This document shows, piece after piece, positions 12,379 through 21,246 of a stretch of DNA of 56,821 bases; the first letter of the stretch is position 1, and the number at the start of each line of letters is the position of its first letter. The DNA lies in IMG/VR virus record IMGVR_UViG_3300009181_000084, positions 1-56,821 of that record, one strand, 5' to 3'. The position numbers and the translations under genes are program-made. The notes beneath the pieces are model-generated. The model saw nothing but the letters and a program-made list of their open reading frames with translations. It did no database searches and was not told the DNA's origin. The stretch comes from a virus.

Positions 12379-12977
12379 TACTAAGTCAAATTAGAAATGC
12401 TGTTATTTCAAAAGGTTATAAATGGTTTGAGGATAATGCAAATAAAGGTTATGATGTTAATATTGTTGGTGTCCGTAATAGTTCTACTGGTAAAAAAGTA
12501 ACTAATGTATTTGATGATTTAATTACAATATCATATAAAGATGATAAAGGTATTTGGAAATATCATGAATGGATGAATACAACTGAACCTGGTAAAAAAG
12601 GTGTAATGGAGTATCATAATCCTAAAGGTGCAGCAAAACTTGTTCCAGGACAATACAGAGGTGTATATTCAATAGATAAACATCAAGGTAAATATGAAGC
12701 TTTATGTCAAAGAAATGGTACTGTAACTATTTTTAGAGATCATAATAAAGATCTTACCTTTGATGAAGTAATAAGAGATAACGGTATGTTTGGTATTAAT
12801 ATCCACAAAGCAGGTCAAAATTCTACATGGGTAGAAAACTGGTCAGAAGGATGTCAAGTATTCAAAAGAGTTAGAGACTTTGATGAGTTTATGAAGATCT
12901 GTAAAATAGCAGAAAAAATACACGGTAACAAATTCTCTTATACACTAATAGAATCCAAAGATCTAGTAATAGTATGA
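12375..12977 (+). CDS. YkuD/L,D-transpeptidase-like protein (200 aa)
   Basis: Residues about 142-162 read GINIHKAGQNSTWVENWSEG, then CQVF. A histidine (His144) followed by an S-x-G-C motif (Ser157, Gly159, Cys160) is the active-site pattern of the YkuD fold, where the cysteine attacks peptidoglycan stem peptides. Phage members of this kind are found in lysis regions and may act as peptidoglycan-modifying or -cutting enzymes. Earlier features include VPGQYRGVYSIDKHQGKYEAL. No signal peptide. It overlaps both the preceding gene (ATGATACT) and the next (ATGA), so it is translated within the cassette. The enzymatic direction is inference. Confidence 0.6.
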   Translation: MILSQIRNAVISKGYKWFEDNANKGYDVNIVGVRNSSTGKKVTNVFDDLITISYKDDKGIWKYHEWMNTTEPGKKGVMEYHNPKGAAKLVPGQYRGVYSIDKHQGKYEALCQRNGTVTIFRDHNKDLTFDEVIRDNGMFGINIHKAGQNSTWVENWSEGCQVFKRVRDFDEFMKICKIAEKIHGNKFSYTLIESKDLVIV

Positions 12978-13132
12978 AATTAAAAAATGCTTGGAAAATA
13001 AAAAATAAGCAATGGAATAAAGTCTGTATAAGAATCCGTCTTGGAGCTTTAGACTTATTCACCATTGAATTTGATATTGATAGAAGCTTTTACATGTTGA
13101 CTATATTAAACTTTACAATCAAAAATAGATAA
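12974..13132 (+). CDS. Small unknown protein ending the lysis cassette (52 aa)
   Basis: ATG at 12974 overlaps the previous stop (ATGA): MKLKNAWKIKNKQWNKVCIR, then IRLGALDLFTIEFDIDRSFY and MLTILNFTIKNR. Basic N-terminus and a beta-like, moderately hydrophobic second half. The strong terminator at 13155 follows. Function unknown; translational coupling is the main support. Confidence 0.55.
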   Translation: MKLKNAWKIKNKQWNKVCIRIRLGALDLFTIEFDIDRSFYMLTILNFTIKNR

Positions 13133-13154
13133 TAACTACACATATATAATATAG

Positions 13155-13187
13155 AACTCAGGTAATTAACGTACCTGAGTTTTTTAT
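13155..13187 (+). terminator. Strong terminator after the lysis cassette
   Basis: AACTCAGGTA/TACCTGAGTT, a perfect 10-bp stem with a 7-base loop and a T-tract. Confidence 0.85.
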
Positions 13188-13217
13188 TTTAAATACTAGA
13201 AGTTTAAACTTATTTTG

Positions 13218-13225
13218 TATATTTG
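13218..13225 (+). promoter_or_regulatory. TATATTTG -7 box for the packaging and head operon
   Basis: Lies 24 bases before the start at 13249, right after the strong terminator. It probably drives the long run from 13249 through the portal gene. Confidence 0.65.
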
Positions 13226-13248
13226 TGTAAACATTTAAAATATATATT

Positions 13249-13524
13249 ATGAGTACAGAAAACCAACATCAAGAAGAAGTAGAATTAACAGCAGAAGAAT
13301 TAGCAGAAAGAAAGGCTGATATGCTTAAATTTTACACAGAATCAATTCCTTATTTAACAGCACAACTAGAGTATGAAAAAGTACTATGTGAAATTGATGA
13401 GGCTAGATTCAAAAGAACAAGTATTAACTATCAACTTGCAATGATGATGAACCCACCTACTGAAGGTGAAGAAGAAATTAATGCACCATCACCAGAACAA
13501 GAAAGAAAACTTAAAACTCAATAA
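13249..13524 (+). CDS. Acidic helical protein of unknown function (91 aa)
   Basis: Begins MSTENQHQEEVELTAEELAE, with a central helix (FYTESIPYLTAQLEYEKVLCEIDEARFKR) and a proline/glutamate-rich end. I remember similar short proteins at the head of the packaging operon in Bacteroidota phages, but no function is known to me. It is the first gene after the promoter at 13218 and is followed six bases later by the winged-helix-like gene. Confidence 0.65.
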   Translation: MSTENQHQEEVELTAEELAERKADMLKFYTESIPYLTAQLEYEKVLCEIDEARFKRTSINYQLAMMMNPPTEGEEEINAPSPEQERKLKTQ

Positions 13525-13530
13525 GAACTT

Positions 13531-13893
13531 ATGGCATTAGTAAATCAAGTACAGAAACGTGCTGTAATGCCTAAATGGGAAATTGTTAAATTTCAGATAT
13601 TATCTCACTGCTATATTAATCATATAGTAGTGAGTGATTCTGACTTAAACTGTTTAACATTATTGAGCATGTCAGGACCTATTGAATTAACTCATTTTTG
13701 TTATGATGCTTCTTCTGATGAACAGATGATATTTAAGTCTCCACAAACAGTTAGAAATGCAATTAATAAAGCAATGAAGACTATGTTAGTAATTAAAGAT
13801 GATGTAGATAAAAAACTTATCAGATTAAATCCTATCTTGCAAGTACAAACAGAAGGAGATATATTATTAGATTATAAATTTCTAGGAAGATGA
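13531..13893 (+). CDS. Winged-helix-like conserved phage protein (120 aa)
   Basis: Reads ...IVKFQILSHCYINHIVVSDS, DLNCLTLLSMSGPIELTHFC, then FKSPQTVRNAINKAMKTMLV and an ending VQTEGDILLDYKFLGR. The SPQTVRNAINKA segment looks like a recognition helix and the following VIKDDVDKKLIRLNP like a wing, so a small DNA-binding domain is plausible. This protein recurs immediately before the HU-like gene in related phages as I remember them. The role may be packaging or late gene control; unproven. Confidence 0.6.
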   Translation: MALVNQVQKRAVMPKWEIVKFQILSHCYINHIVVSDSDLNCLTLLSMSGPIELTHFCYDASSDEQMIFKSPQTVRNAINKAMKTMLVIKDDVDKKLIRLNPILQVQTEGDILLDYKFLGR

Positions 13894-14279
13894 TCCCAAA
13901 AAAACCTAATATACTATATAAACAAGTTGCTGAAGATTTAAATGTTTCAGAAACACTTGTAGATAATTTCATGACTTTCTACTATAAAGAGATAAGAAAG
14001 AATCTAACTGAGTTAAATCATATCAGAATAAACTTAGATGGTTTAGGAATCATGTCAATTAAACCTAGATTAGTTACTGCACTCTTGGATAAGTATCATA
14101 ATAGTATTGAAACACTAAATACTGATACTATGGCCAATTATAACTATAAGAAAAGAATAGAGGCTAAAGTTATATTATTAGAGAAAGCAGATAAAATGCT
14201 AAAAGCAGATAAAGAAATTAAAGATAAATTTTTAAAGGATAAAGCAGATGGTAAAGCTAAAGGAAATTTGGAACAATAG
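13890..14279 (+). CDS. HU/IHF-like DNA-binding protein (129 aa)
   Basis: Residues 8-60 (ILYKQVAEDLNVSETLVDNF, MTFYYKEIRKNL, HIRINLDGLGIMSIKPRL) follow the HU/IHF layout: two helices, then a beta strand with the INL.GLG...IKP turn that parallels the bacterial pattern PGFGTFSLKP. The C-terminal 70 residues are a long charged helix not found in bacterial HU, ending in a lysine-rich tail. crAss-like phages encode IHF-like subunits, and such proteins can bend DNA for packaging or replication. It overlaps the previous gene by four bases and the next by 32 bases. Confidence 0.6.
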   Translation: MIPKKPNILYKQVAEDLNVSETLVDNFMTFYYKEIRKNLTELNHIRINLDGLGIMSIKPRLVTALLDKYHNSIETLNTDTMANYNYKKRIEAKVILLEKADKMLKADKEIKDKFLKDKADGKAKGNLEQ

Positions 14280-14547
14280 AAAACAGATTATGGAAGGTAT
14301 TAAGAACTCTGTAATAAGAGATGCCTTTGTAGAAAAGATTTCAGCAGACAGAATGGAGTTATGTAATGTGTGTATAAGAAAAGATACTAAAGGTTCATCA
14401 TGTGTAATGCCAGGGACGCAACCATGTTGTAATTTATGTGGATGTTCACTTACATTTAAAACAAGATCATTATCATCAGACTGTCCAGACTTGAGATGGA
14501 AAGCAGTTATTACAGAAGAAGATGAAGATAAACTAGAAAAATTATAA
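14248..14547 (+). CDS. Cysteine-rich putative zinc protein (99 aa)
   Basis: Cys39-x2-Cys42, Cys52, Cys60-Cys61-x2-Cys64-x-Cys66 and Cys79 form one or two zinc knuckles (MELCNVCIRKD, GTQPCCNLCGCSL). The surrounding motif KTRSLSSDCPDLRWKAV is, from memory, strongly conserved in Bacteroidota phage homologues. The N-terminal helix (NNRKQIMEGIKNSVIRDAFV) is basic. Probably nucleic-acid or protein binding. The 32-base overlap with the HU-like gene is long but the start is well supported by the conserved EIWNNRKQI region. Confidence 0.7.
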   Translation: MVKLKEIWNNRKQIMEGIKNSVIRDAFVEKISADRMELCNVCIRKDTKGSSCVMPGTQPCCNLCGCSLTFKTRSLSSDCPDLRWKAVITEEDEDKLEKL

Positions 14548-14549
14548 AA

Positions 14550-15356
14550 ATGAGTATAGTATTTAAAGCAGATGATCATAGTTATACTAGCATTGAAGGT
14601 GGAGAATCTATCAAATGGACTAGTGTAACAAGTCTTATATCAAAATTAAAAAAGCCATTTGATAAAGTTAAAGTAGCTGCTAGATGCTCTAAACAAAAAA
14701 AATCAAAATGGTTTGGTATAGCACCAGAAAAGATACTTCAAATCTGGGATAATGAAGCACTAAGAGCTACATCATTAGGGACCTTTTATCATAATCAAAG
14801 AGAATCAGATCTATGCAGTCTATCTTCATTGGAAGTAGATGGTGTGATAATACCAATAATAACTCCAGTACCAGAAGTAAACAATTTAAAGTATGCTCCT
14901 TCTCAAAAATTAGAACCAGGAGTATATCCTGAACATATGGTTTATTTAAAATCTGCAGGTATATGTGGTCAATCAGATTTAGTAGAAGTAGTTAATGATA
15001 GGATAAATATCATTGATTACAAGACAAATAAGAAGATTGATGTTGAATCATATAAGGATTGGGATGGGATTAGTGACAAATTACTGAAACCTGTATCACA
15101 TTTGGATGATTGTAATTTTAACCACTATGCACTACAATTAAGTATATATATGTATATTATGTTGAAGCATAACCCAAAATTAAAACCGGGTAAATTGTTT
15201 ATACATCATGTTACATTTGACTTAGATGGAGTAGATGAATGGGGATATCCTATTACTAAATATACTGATCAAGGAGATCCGGAAATTAAACAAGTAATAC
15301 CAATAGAGATACCATATTTAAAAGAAGAAGTTATAGCAATAATTAAAAATTTATAA
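14550..15356 (+). CDS. RecB/Cas4-like PD-(D/E)xK nuclease (268 aa)
   Basis: The PD-(D/E)xK core is visible: His81 in GTFYHN, Glu128 in YPEHMVY, Asp143 in CGQSDLVEV, and Asp156-Tyr-Lys158 in IIDYKTNK. A QhxxY-type motif (Gln196..Tyr200 in YALQLSIYMYIM) is also present. This set defines the RecB/Cas4 exonuclease family, which resects DNA ends. The phage enzyme may process replication or recombination intermediates before packaging, consistent with its place just upstream of the terminase genes. No Cas4-type iron-sulphur cysteines are arranged at the C-terminus, so a RecB-like exonuclease is the better description. Confidence 0.8.
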   Translation: MSIVFKADDHSYTSIEGGESIKWTSVTSLISKLKKPFDKVKVAARCSKQKKSKWFGIAPEKILQIWDNEALRATSLGTFYHNQRESDLCSLSSLEVDGVIIPIITPVPEVNNLKYAPSQKLEPGVYPEHMVYLKSAGICGQSDLVEVVNDRINIIDYKTNKKIDVESYKDWDGISDKLLKPVSHLDDCNFNHYALQLSIYMYIMLKHNPKLKPGKLFIHHVTFDLDGVDEWGYPITKYTDQGDPEIKQVIPIEIPYLKEEVIAIIKNL

Positions 15357-15358
15357 TT

Positions 15359-15652
15359 ATGAAATTTTATCAAGTAAGACATTATGACAAGAACTACCCA
15401 GGTAGAACAATTATATTAGGTTATTCAGGTTTAGTATTCTTTAGATATAAAGGTAAGATACTTGTAAAGATTAAACCTAATCAAAAAATAAGTAAAAACT
15501 ATTCAGAAATTGAAGAAGAATATTTAAAAGGATATGTTGTAGTTAACAATGATCATTTATTTCTTAATCCTTATCTTGCTACTGGATTTATAGATGGTTT
15601 TAAAAAACTATTCAATATAAAGTCTAAACCAAAAGTAATAAATCCTTTTTAA
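15359..15652 (+). CDS. Unknown small protein (97 aa)
   Basis: MKFYQVRHYDKNYPGRTIIL, then GYSGLVFFRYKGKILVKIKP and a C-terminal lysine-rich tail. A beta-rich basic domain is likely. It sits between the nuclease gene and the TerS candidate with spacings of one to two bases. Not recognised. Confidence 0.6.
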   Translation: MKFYQVRHYDKNYPGRTIILGYSGLVFFRYKGKILVKIKPNQKISKNYSEIEEEYLKGYVVVNNDHLFLNPYLATGFIDGFKKLFNIKSKPKVINPF

Positions 15653-15653
15653 C

Positions 15654-16169
15654 ATGTTAATAAAACTATTTGATGTACAGAATAATGTAGTAATACCAAC
15701 TGAACATTGTTATACTCTACATGCACTTAAGGATGTTATGGATGAATATCCAGAAAACTACATTAAGATATATCAGTACTTGTTTTATATGACATGTCCT
15801 AATCCTGATATGAATCCATTCTTTCACACACCAGAGATAGATAAAGAAGATTTAATTCTAGCTGAAATAAAAGCTGAATTTTCTACTGAGGATAAAACAA
15901 TATATCAAGCATTAGTATTTTGCCAAAGATTATATGAAACTCCTACATATAGAGCATATAAAGGTATGGCATCTATGTTAGATAGATTAGCTAGATATAT
16001 GGAGACTACTCCAATTACTGCAGGAAGAGATGGTAATATAAACTCATTAGTAGCTGCAGCAAAAAACTTTGATCTCATTAGAGCTTCTTTTAAGGGAGTA
16101 TATAAAGATTTACAGGAAGAACAATCTAGTAAAGTTAGAGGAGGCATTGGTTTATCTTATGATAGTTAA
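15654..16169 (+). CDS. Conserved protein before TerL, small-terminase candidate (171 aa)
   Basis: Reads MLIKLFDVQNNVVIPTEHCY, then YIKIYQYLFYMTCPNPDMNP, ALVFCQRLYETPTYRAYKGM and GRDGNINSLVAAAKNFDLIR. The helical composition and the position two bases before terL suggest the small terminase subunit, which recognises the phage DNA for packaging. There is no obvious helix-turn-helix, so this is positional inference; I remember the family as widely conserved but usually left unnamed. An alternative is a head-assembly factor. Confidence 0.6.
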   Translation: MLIKLFDVQNNVVIPTEHCYTLHALKDVMDEYPENYIKIYQYLFYMTCPNPDMNPFFHTPEIDKEDLILAEIKAEFSTEDKTIYQALVFCQRLYETPTYRAYKGMASMLDRLARYMETTPITAGRDGNINSLVAAAKNFDLIRASFKGVYKDLQEEQSSKVRGGIGLSYDS

Positions 16170-16171
16170 TT

Positions 16172-18376
16172 ATGGAAAATATGTACACGGATATTCCCAC
16201 CTGGGATAATGGAACATGGACTACTACATCTTTTGGTACAAGAAAAGAATTTGGTGAGTTTGTGTTTGCATTATTTAAAGAACCTGGTGAATATGATTTT
16301 GATGATGTTAGTAATAAAGTATTTATATCTGAGTCAACAAGATTTAATATAGAAAAAGTATATTGTGTAGCTCCATTTAAATCTAAAGATTTTATTAACT
16401 ATTGGGAAGACCAAAAAGCTAAATGCAGATTAGGTATAATAATTAAATCAGGACCTAAAACCTGGTTCCTTACAAGAGATTATTACATGTGGTTAAACTT
16501 CTTACCTATCTTTGATAAGGAAGAACAAAAATTTGGATTTGCTAAGATAAGAGATGCACAATATCATATGGCTTTATATGAGATACTTGCAGAGATAAAC
16601 TACATGCACGTAGCCATTCTTAAAAAAAGACAGATAGCTAGTTCATACTTTCATGCAGGTAAACTTATTAATCAGTTATGGTTTGAAGCAGGGGTCACAT
16701 TAAAAATGGGTGCATCACTTAAAGATTATATCAATGAGAAAGGTACCTGGAAATTTTTATCAGAGTATGCAGCATTCTTAAATGAACATACTGCATGGTA
16801 TAGACCTATGTCTCCAGATAAAATAATGATGTGGCAACAAAAGATTGAAATAAGAAAAGGTGATAGAAAAGCTGAAATAGGACTTAAAGGTACTATGCAA
16901 GGTATGTCTTTTGAAAAAGATCCTACAAATGGTGTAGGGGGTCCGGTTAAATTCTTTTTTCATGAGGAAGCAGGAATTGCTCCCAAGATGGATACAACCT
17001 TTGGATATATCAAGCCAGCACTTAAGTCTGGTATGATTACTACAGGATTATTTATTGCTGCTGGATCAGTAGGAGATCTTGATCAATGTGGTCCTTTAAA
17101 AAAAATGATACTTGATCCAGTCAGTAATGATATATACCCAGTTAAAACTAATCTAATAGATAAAGATAATACATGGGGAGAATCAGGATTGTTTATACCT
17201 GAACAATGGTCTATGCCTCCTTACATAGATAACTATGGTAATTCACTTGTTCAAGAAGCATTAATTGCTTTAGATGAATACTTTGAAGAAATCAAGAAAA
17301 ATAAAGAACCTAAAGATTATCAACTTGAGGTATCTCAGCATCCAAGAAATATAGAAGAGGCATTTGCATTTAGAAAAGAGGCTAAATTTCCACCCCATCT
17401 TGTAAATGCTCAAATAAAAAGAATAGAAGAAAAAGAATACTCTTCAGAGTTTCTTGATATATCTAGAGATGAAACTGGTAAAGTAAAAGTAAAAGCTACT
17501 AATAAATTACCAATAGCAGAGTTTCCTATATCTAAGAAGACAGAAGATAAAACAGGTACATTAGTAGTATGGGAAAGACCAGTACCAGATCCTACATTTG
17601 GAATGTACTATGGTAGTATTGATCCTGTTGCAGAAGGAAAGACAACTACCTCAGACTCACTATGTTCCATATATATAATGAAAGCTCCAGTTGAAGTAAC
17701 TAAGGTTACTAATGGTGAGGCTGAGACATTTATAGAAAGAGATAAAATTGTAGCAGCATGGTGCGGAAGATTTGATGATATTAATAAAACACATGAAAGA
17801 CTAGAGTTAATAATAGAATGGTATAATGCATGGACTATAGTAGAGAATAACATATCTCAATTTATAAACCACATGATATCAAGAAAGAAACAAAGATATC
17901 TTGTACCAAGAAACAAAATAGTATTCTTAAAAGATTTAGGTTCTAATGCAAATGTATTCCAGGAATACGGATGGAGAAATACAGGTGTACTATTTAAGAA
18001 TCATATGATCAGTTATACTCAAGATTTCTTAACTGAAGAGATAGATCATATACAGAAAGATGATGGTACTACTGTAAAGATACATTATGGTGTAGAAAGA
18101 ATACCGGATATAATGTTAATGAAAGAAATGCAAGCTTATCAAGATGGACTCAACGTGGATAGGTTAGTAGCTTTTGCTGCATTAGTTTCATTTCTTAAAA
18201 TCCAACAAGCTAATATGGGTTACACAAAAAGAATTGTGAGAGATGAAGCAAGTAAAAAATTGGAAAATTCAAAAAATTTGTATACCTTAAAGAGTAGTCC
18301 TTTTAGACATATGGGTAGAAGTGGATTAGGTGAAAATCAAAAATTTAACAGATCACCATTTAAAAATTTAAAATAA
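16172..18376 (+). CDS. terL: Terminase large subunit (734 aa)
   Basis: The motor protein that pumps and cuts phage DNA. An ATPase domain occupies about residues 100-400: a Walker-A-like region ILKKRQIASSYFHAG near residue 150 (variant, without the canonical GKT) and a Walker-B-like hydrophobic strand ending in acidic residues (VKFFFHEEAG, near 264). The RNase-H-like nuclease domain follows: Asp near 483 (YYGSIDPVAEG), the IVENN segment near 556 and Asp near 663 (GLNVDRLVAFAALVS). Length matches crAss-like and other large TerL proteins. It is encoded between the TerS candidate and the portal gene. Confidence 0.85.
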   Translation: MENMYTDIPTWDNGTWTTTSFGTRKEFGEFVFALFKEPGEYDFDDVSNKVFISESTRFNIEKVYCVAPFKSKDFINYWEDQKAKCRLGIIIKSGPKTWFLTRDYYMWLNFLPIFDKEEQKFGFAKIRDAQYHMALYEILAEINYMHVAILKKRQIASSYFHAGKLINQLWFEAGVTLKMGASLKDYINEKGTWKFLSEYAAFLNEHTAWYRPMSPDKIMMWQQKIEIRKGDRKAEIGLKGTMQGMSFEKDPTNGVGGPVKFFFHEEAGIAPKMDTTFGYIKPALKSGMITTGLFIAAGSVGDLDQCGPLKKMILDPVSNDIYPVKTNLIDKDNTWGESGLFIPEQWSMPPYIDNYGNSLVQEALIALDEYFEEIKKNKEPKDYQLEVSQHPRNIEEAFAFRKEAKFPPHLVNAQIKRIEEKEYSSEFLDISRDETGKVKVKATNKLPIAEFPISKKTEDKTGTLVVWERPVPDPTFGMYYGSIDPVAEGKTTTSDSLCSIYIMKAPVEVTKVTNGEAETFIERDKIVAAWCGRFDDINKTHERLELIIEWYNAWTIVENNISQFINHMISRKKQRYLVPRNKIVFLKDLGSNANVFQEYGWRNTGVLFKNHMISYTQDFLTEEIDHIQKDDGTTVKIHYGVERIPDIMLMKEMQAYQDGLNVDRLVAFAALVSFLKIQQANMGYTKRIVRDEASKKLENSKNLYTLKSSPFRHMGRSGLGENQKFNRSPFKNLK

Positions 18377-18382
18377 AAGAAT

Positions 18383-21133
18383 ATGCAAGTATATAATGCA
18401 CTACAGTTAAAAAAAGGAGCAAAGACAGAACACAACAGGTTAGGTAGTATAACTCAACCTTTACAGTTTATTCCTAAATCAGAAAAAGATGATAAGTGGG
18501 CAGCTTGGAATCTTGACTGGTTAGAGTGGAATGGTCTTAAACAGATTAAGAGAAATGCCCGTAGGTTAATGAAAAACTATAAGTTAGCTAAAGGTGTTAT
18601 TGATAAGTCTGACTACATTGTAGAGGAAGATAATGATTATAGAGATATAATTGAAACTCTTACTAAAGAAGATTCTTCTGCACTTGAACTTAAATTTTAT
18701 CCAATTATACCCAATGTAATTAATGTTCTTGTAGCTGAGTTTGCTAAAAGATCAAGTAAATTAACATACCGTGCTGTTGATGAAGGATCATATAATGAAA
18801 TGATGGAGCAAAAAAGACAGATGGTAGAAGACACATTAATGCAAGATGCACAGATGAAGATAACATCTGCATTAGTAGAACAAGGTCTTAATCCAGAATC
18901 TCCAGAAGCACAAGAACAATTAAATCCAGAAAAACTTAAAACATTACCTGAAATAGAACAATTCTTTAAAAAAGATTACAGATCTATAGTAGAGCAATGG
19001 GCTTCTCATCAACATGAAGTTGATACTGAAAGATTCAGAATGAATGAGTTAGAAGAAAGAGGATTCAGAGATATGCTTATTACAGATAGAGAGTTCTGGC
19101 ACATGCGTATGATGGAGGATGATTATGAAGTAGAATTATGGAATCCTGTACTTACATTTTATCACAAGTCTCCTGATGCAAGATATATATCACAATCTAA
19201 TTGGGTTGGTAAAACAGACATGTTAACTGTAGCTGATGTTATTGACAAGTATGGATATATGATGAATGAAGATCAGATGGCATCATTAGAAGCTATTTAT
19301 CCTATTAGATCAGCAGGATATAATATTGGAGGTGTGCAGAATGACGGATCATTTTATGATGCTACTAAATCACATGAATGGAATACTAACATGCCTTCAT
19401 TAGGAATGAGACAATATTCTACTGCTGCAGCTAATAATGAATTTAACAGTGGTGATATTGTTAACCAAATACTTAGAGAAGGAGAAGATTATTATGATCA
19501 AGGTACTGCATATCTATTACGTTGTACTACAGCATACTGGAAATCTCAAAGAAAAGTAGGTCACTTAACTAAAGTTACTGACTCAGGTGAAGTAATTACA
19601 GAAATTATTACTGAAGACTATAAAGTAACAGACTCACCCGTGTATGATACAAGACTCTTTAAAAATAAAACTAAAGACAATATTGTATATGGTGAGCATA
19701 TAGACTGGATTTGGATTAATGAGGTATGGGGTGGTATTAAAGTTGGACCAAACATTCCTTCTTTCTGGGGTATGAATAACCCTGGTGGATTTACTCCTAT
19801 ATATATTGGTGTTGATAAACAAAACATAGGACCACTTAGATTTCAATTTAAAGGTGATAATAGTTTATACGGATGTAAACTACCAGTAGAAGGTGCAGTA
19901 TTCTCAGATAGAAATACTAAGTCAACTGCATTAATAGATTTAATGAAACCTTTCCAGATAGGATATAATATTGTTAATAACCAAATAGCAGATATCTTAG
20001 TAGATGAGTTAGGTACAGTTATCTTATTAGATCAGAATGCATTACCAAGACACTCTATGGGTGAAGACTGGGGTAAAAACAATTTAGCTAAAGCTTATGT
20101 AGCAATGAAGAATTTTCAGATGCTTCCTTTAGATACCAGTATTACTAATACAGAAAATGCTCTTAACTTTCAACACTTTCAGAAATTAAACCTAGAACAA
20201 ACAGAAAGATTGATGTCAAGAATACAATTAGCTACATATATGAAACAACAAGCATATGAAGTTATAGGTATTAATTCACAAAGAATGGGTCAGCAGTTAT
20301 CTCAACAAACTGCAACAGGTGTAGAACAAGCAGTTGGATCATCTTATGCTCAAACAGAAATGTACTTTATACAACACTCAGATTACTTAATGCCAAGAGT
20401 ACATCAAATGAGAACAGATCTTGCACAATTTTATCAATCTACTAAACCTTCTGCAAGATTATCATATATGACTTCTGCAGATGAAAAAGTAAACTTTCAG
20501 ATTAATGGTACAGATTTATTAATGAGAGATCTTAATATATTTGCAACTACTAAAGCTAACTATAGAGCAGTATTAGAGCAATTAAAAAACATGGCAATAT
20601 CTAATAACACTACGGGAGCTTCAATATATGACTTAGGAAGATTAATGCAATCAGAAAGTATATCTGAATTAAACAGTGTACTTAAAGATTCTGAGCAAAA
20701 AGTTAAAGCACAGAAAGATGCAGAAATGAAACATCAACAAGATATGCAAGATCAAGCATTACAAGCAAGAGCTCAAGATGAAAAACTTAAAAGAGATTCA
20801 GAAGACATTAGAGGAGAAAAAGATAGACAGAGAGATATCCTTGTTGCTGAAATTAGGTCCGCTGGGTTTGGTGCTACACAAGATATTAATGAAAATCAAC
20901 AATCTGATTACAATGATACTCTAAGAGAAATACAAAACTCAGAACAGTTCACTAGTCAAATGAGTCTTGAAAGACAAAAAGAATCTAATAGAACTTCTAA
21001 CAATAATCAAAAAGCAGAATTAGAGAGAGAAAAACTTATGGTTCAACAAAATATTGCTGATAAACAATTACAAGTGGCCAGAGAAAACAAAAATAAATAT
21101 GATGTTAAAGGAAAATCTGATAAGAAGAAATAA
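18383..21133 (+). CDS. Portal protein (916 aa)
   Basis: Placed right after terL. Large size and content fit a P22/crAss-like portal, the ring through which DNA enters the head: a helical N-terminus, a mixed alpha/beta clip and wing, then a long helical region (ERLMSRIQLATYMKQQAYEV, RMGQQLSQQTATGVEQAVGS) with the stem/crown. The last 200 residues are almost pure charged coiled coil (KVKAQKDAEMKHQQDMQDQ...), as in barrel-type portals. No enzymatic motif. Codon use is ordinary for the window. Confidence 0.8.
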   Translation: MQVYNALQLKKGAKTEHNRLGSITQPLQFIPKSEKDDKWAAWNLDWLEWNGLKQIKRNARRLMKNYKLAKGVIDKSDYIVEEDNDYRDIIETLTKEDSSALELKFYPIIPNVINVLVAEFAKRSSKLTYRAVDEGSYNEMMEQKRQMVEDTLMQDAQMKITSALVEQGLNPESPEAQEQLNPEKLKTLPEIEQFFKKDYRSIVEQWASHQHEVDTERFRMNELEERGFRDMLITDREFWHMRMMEDDYEVELWNPVLTFYHKSPDARYISQSNWVGKTDMLTVADVIDKYGYMMNEDQMASLEAIYPIRSAGYNIGGVQNDGSFYDATKSHEWNTNMPSLGMRQYSTAAANNEFNSGDIVNQILREGEDYYDQGTAYLLRCTTAYWKSQRKVGHLTKVTDSGEVITEIITEDYKVTDSPVYDTRLFKNKTKDNIVYGEHIDWIWINEVWGGIKVGPNIPSFWGMNNPGGFTPIYIGVDKQNIGPLRFQFKGDNSLYGCKLPVEGAVFSDRNTKSTALIDLMKPFQIGYNIVNNQIADILVDELGTVILLDQNALPRHSMGEDWGKNNLAKAYVAMKNFQMLPLDTSITNTENALNFQHFQKLNLEQTERLMSRIQLATYMKQQAYEVIGINSQRMGQQLSQQTATGVEQAVGSSYAQTEMYFIQHSDYLMPRVHQMRTDLAQFYQSTKPSARLSYMTSADEKVNFQINGTDLLMRDLNIFATTKANYRAVLEQLKNMAISNNTTGASIYDLGRLMQSESISELNSVLKDSEQKVKAQKDAEMKHQQDMQDQALQARAQDEKLKRDSEDIRGEKDRQRDILVAEIRSAGFGATQDINENQQSDYNDTLREIQNSEQFTSQMSLERQKESNRTSNNNQKAELEREKLMVQQNIADKQLQVARENKNKYDVKGKSDKKK

Positions 21134-21246
21134 CACTTAGCCATATAATGCCAAAAATGAAAAAATAAAATTAAACAAATCTAAATTTTAGAAGTTTATT
21201 TGCATTAAAATAGTTATATTATTTATAGTAACATAAAGACCAACAT

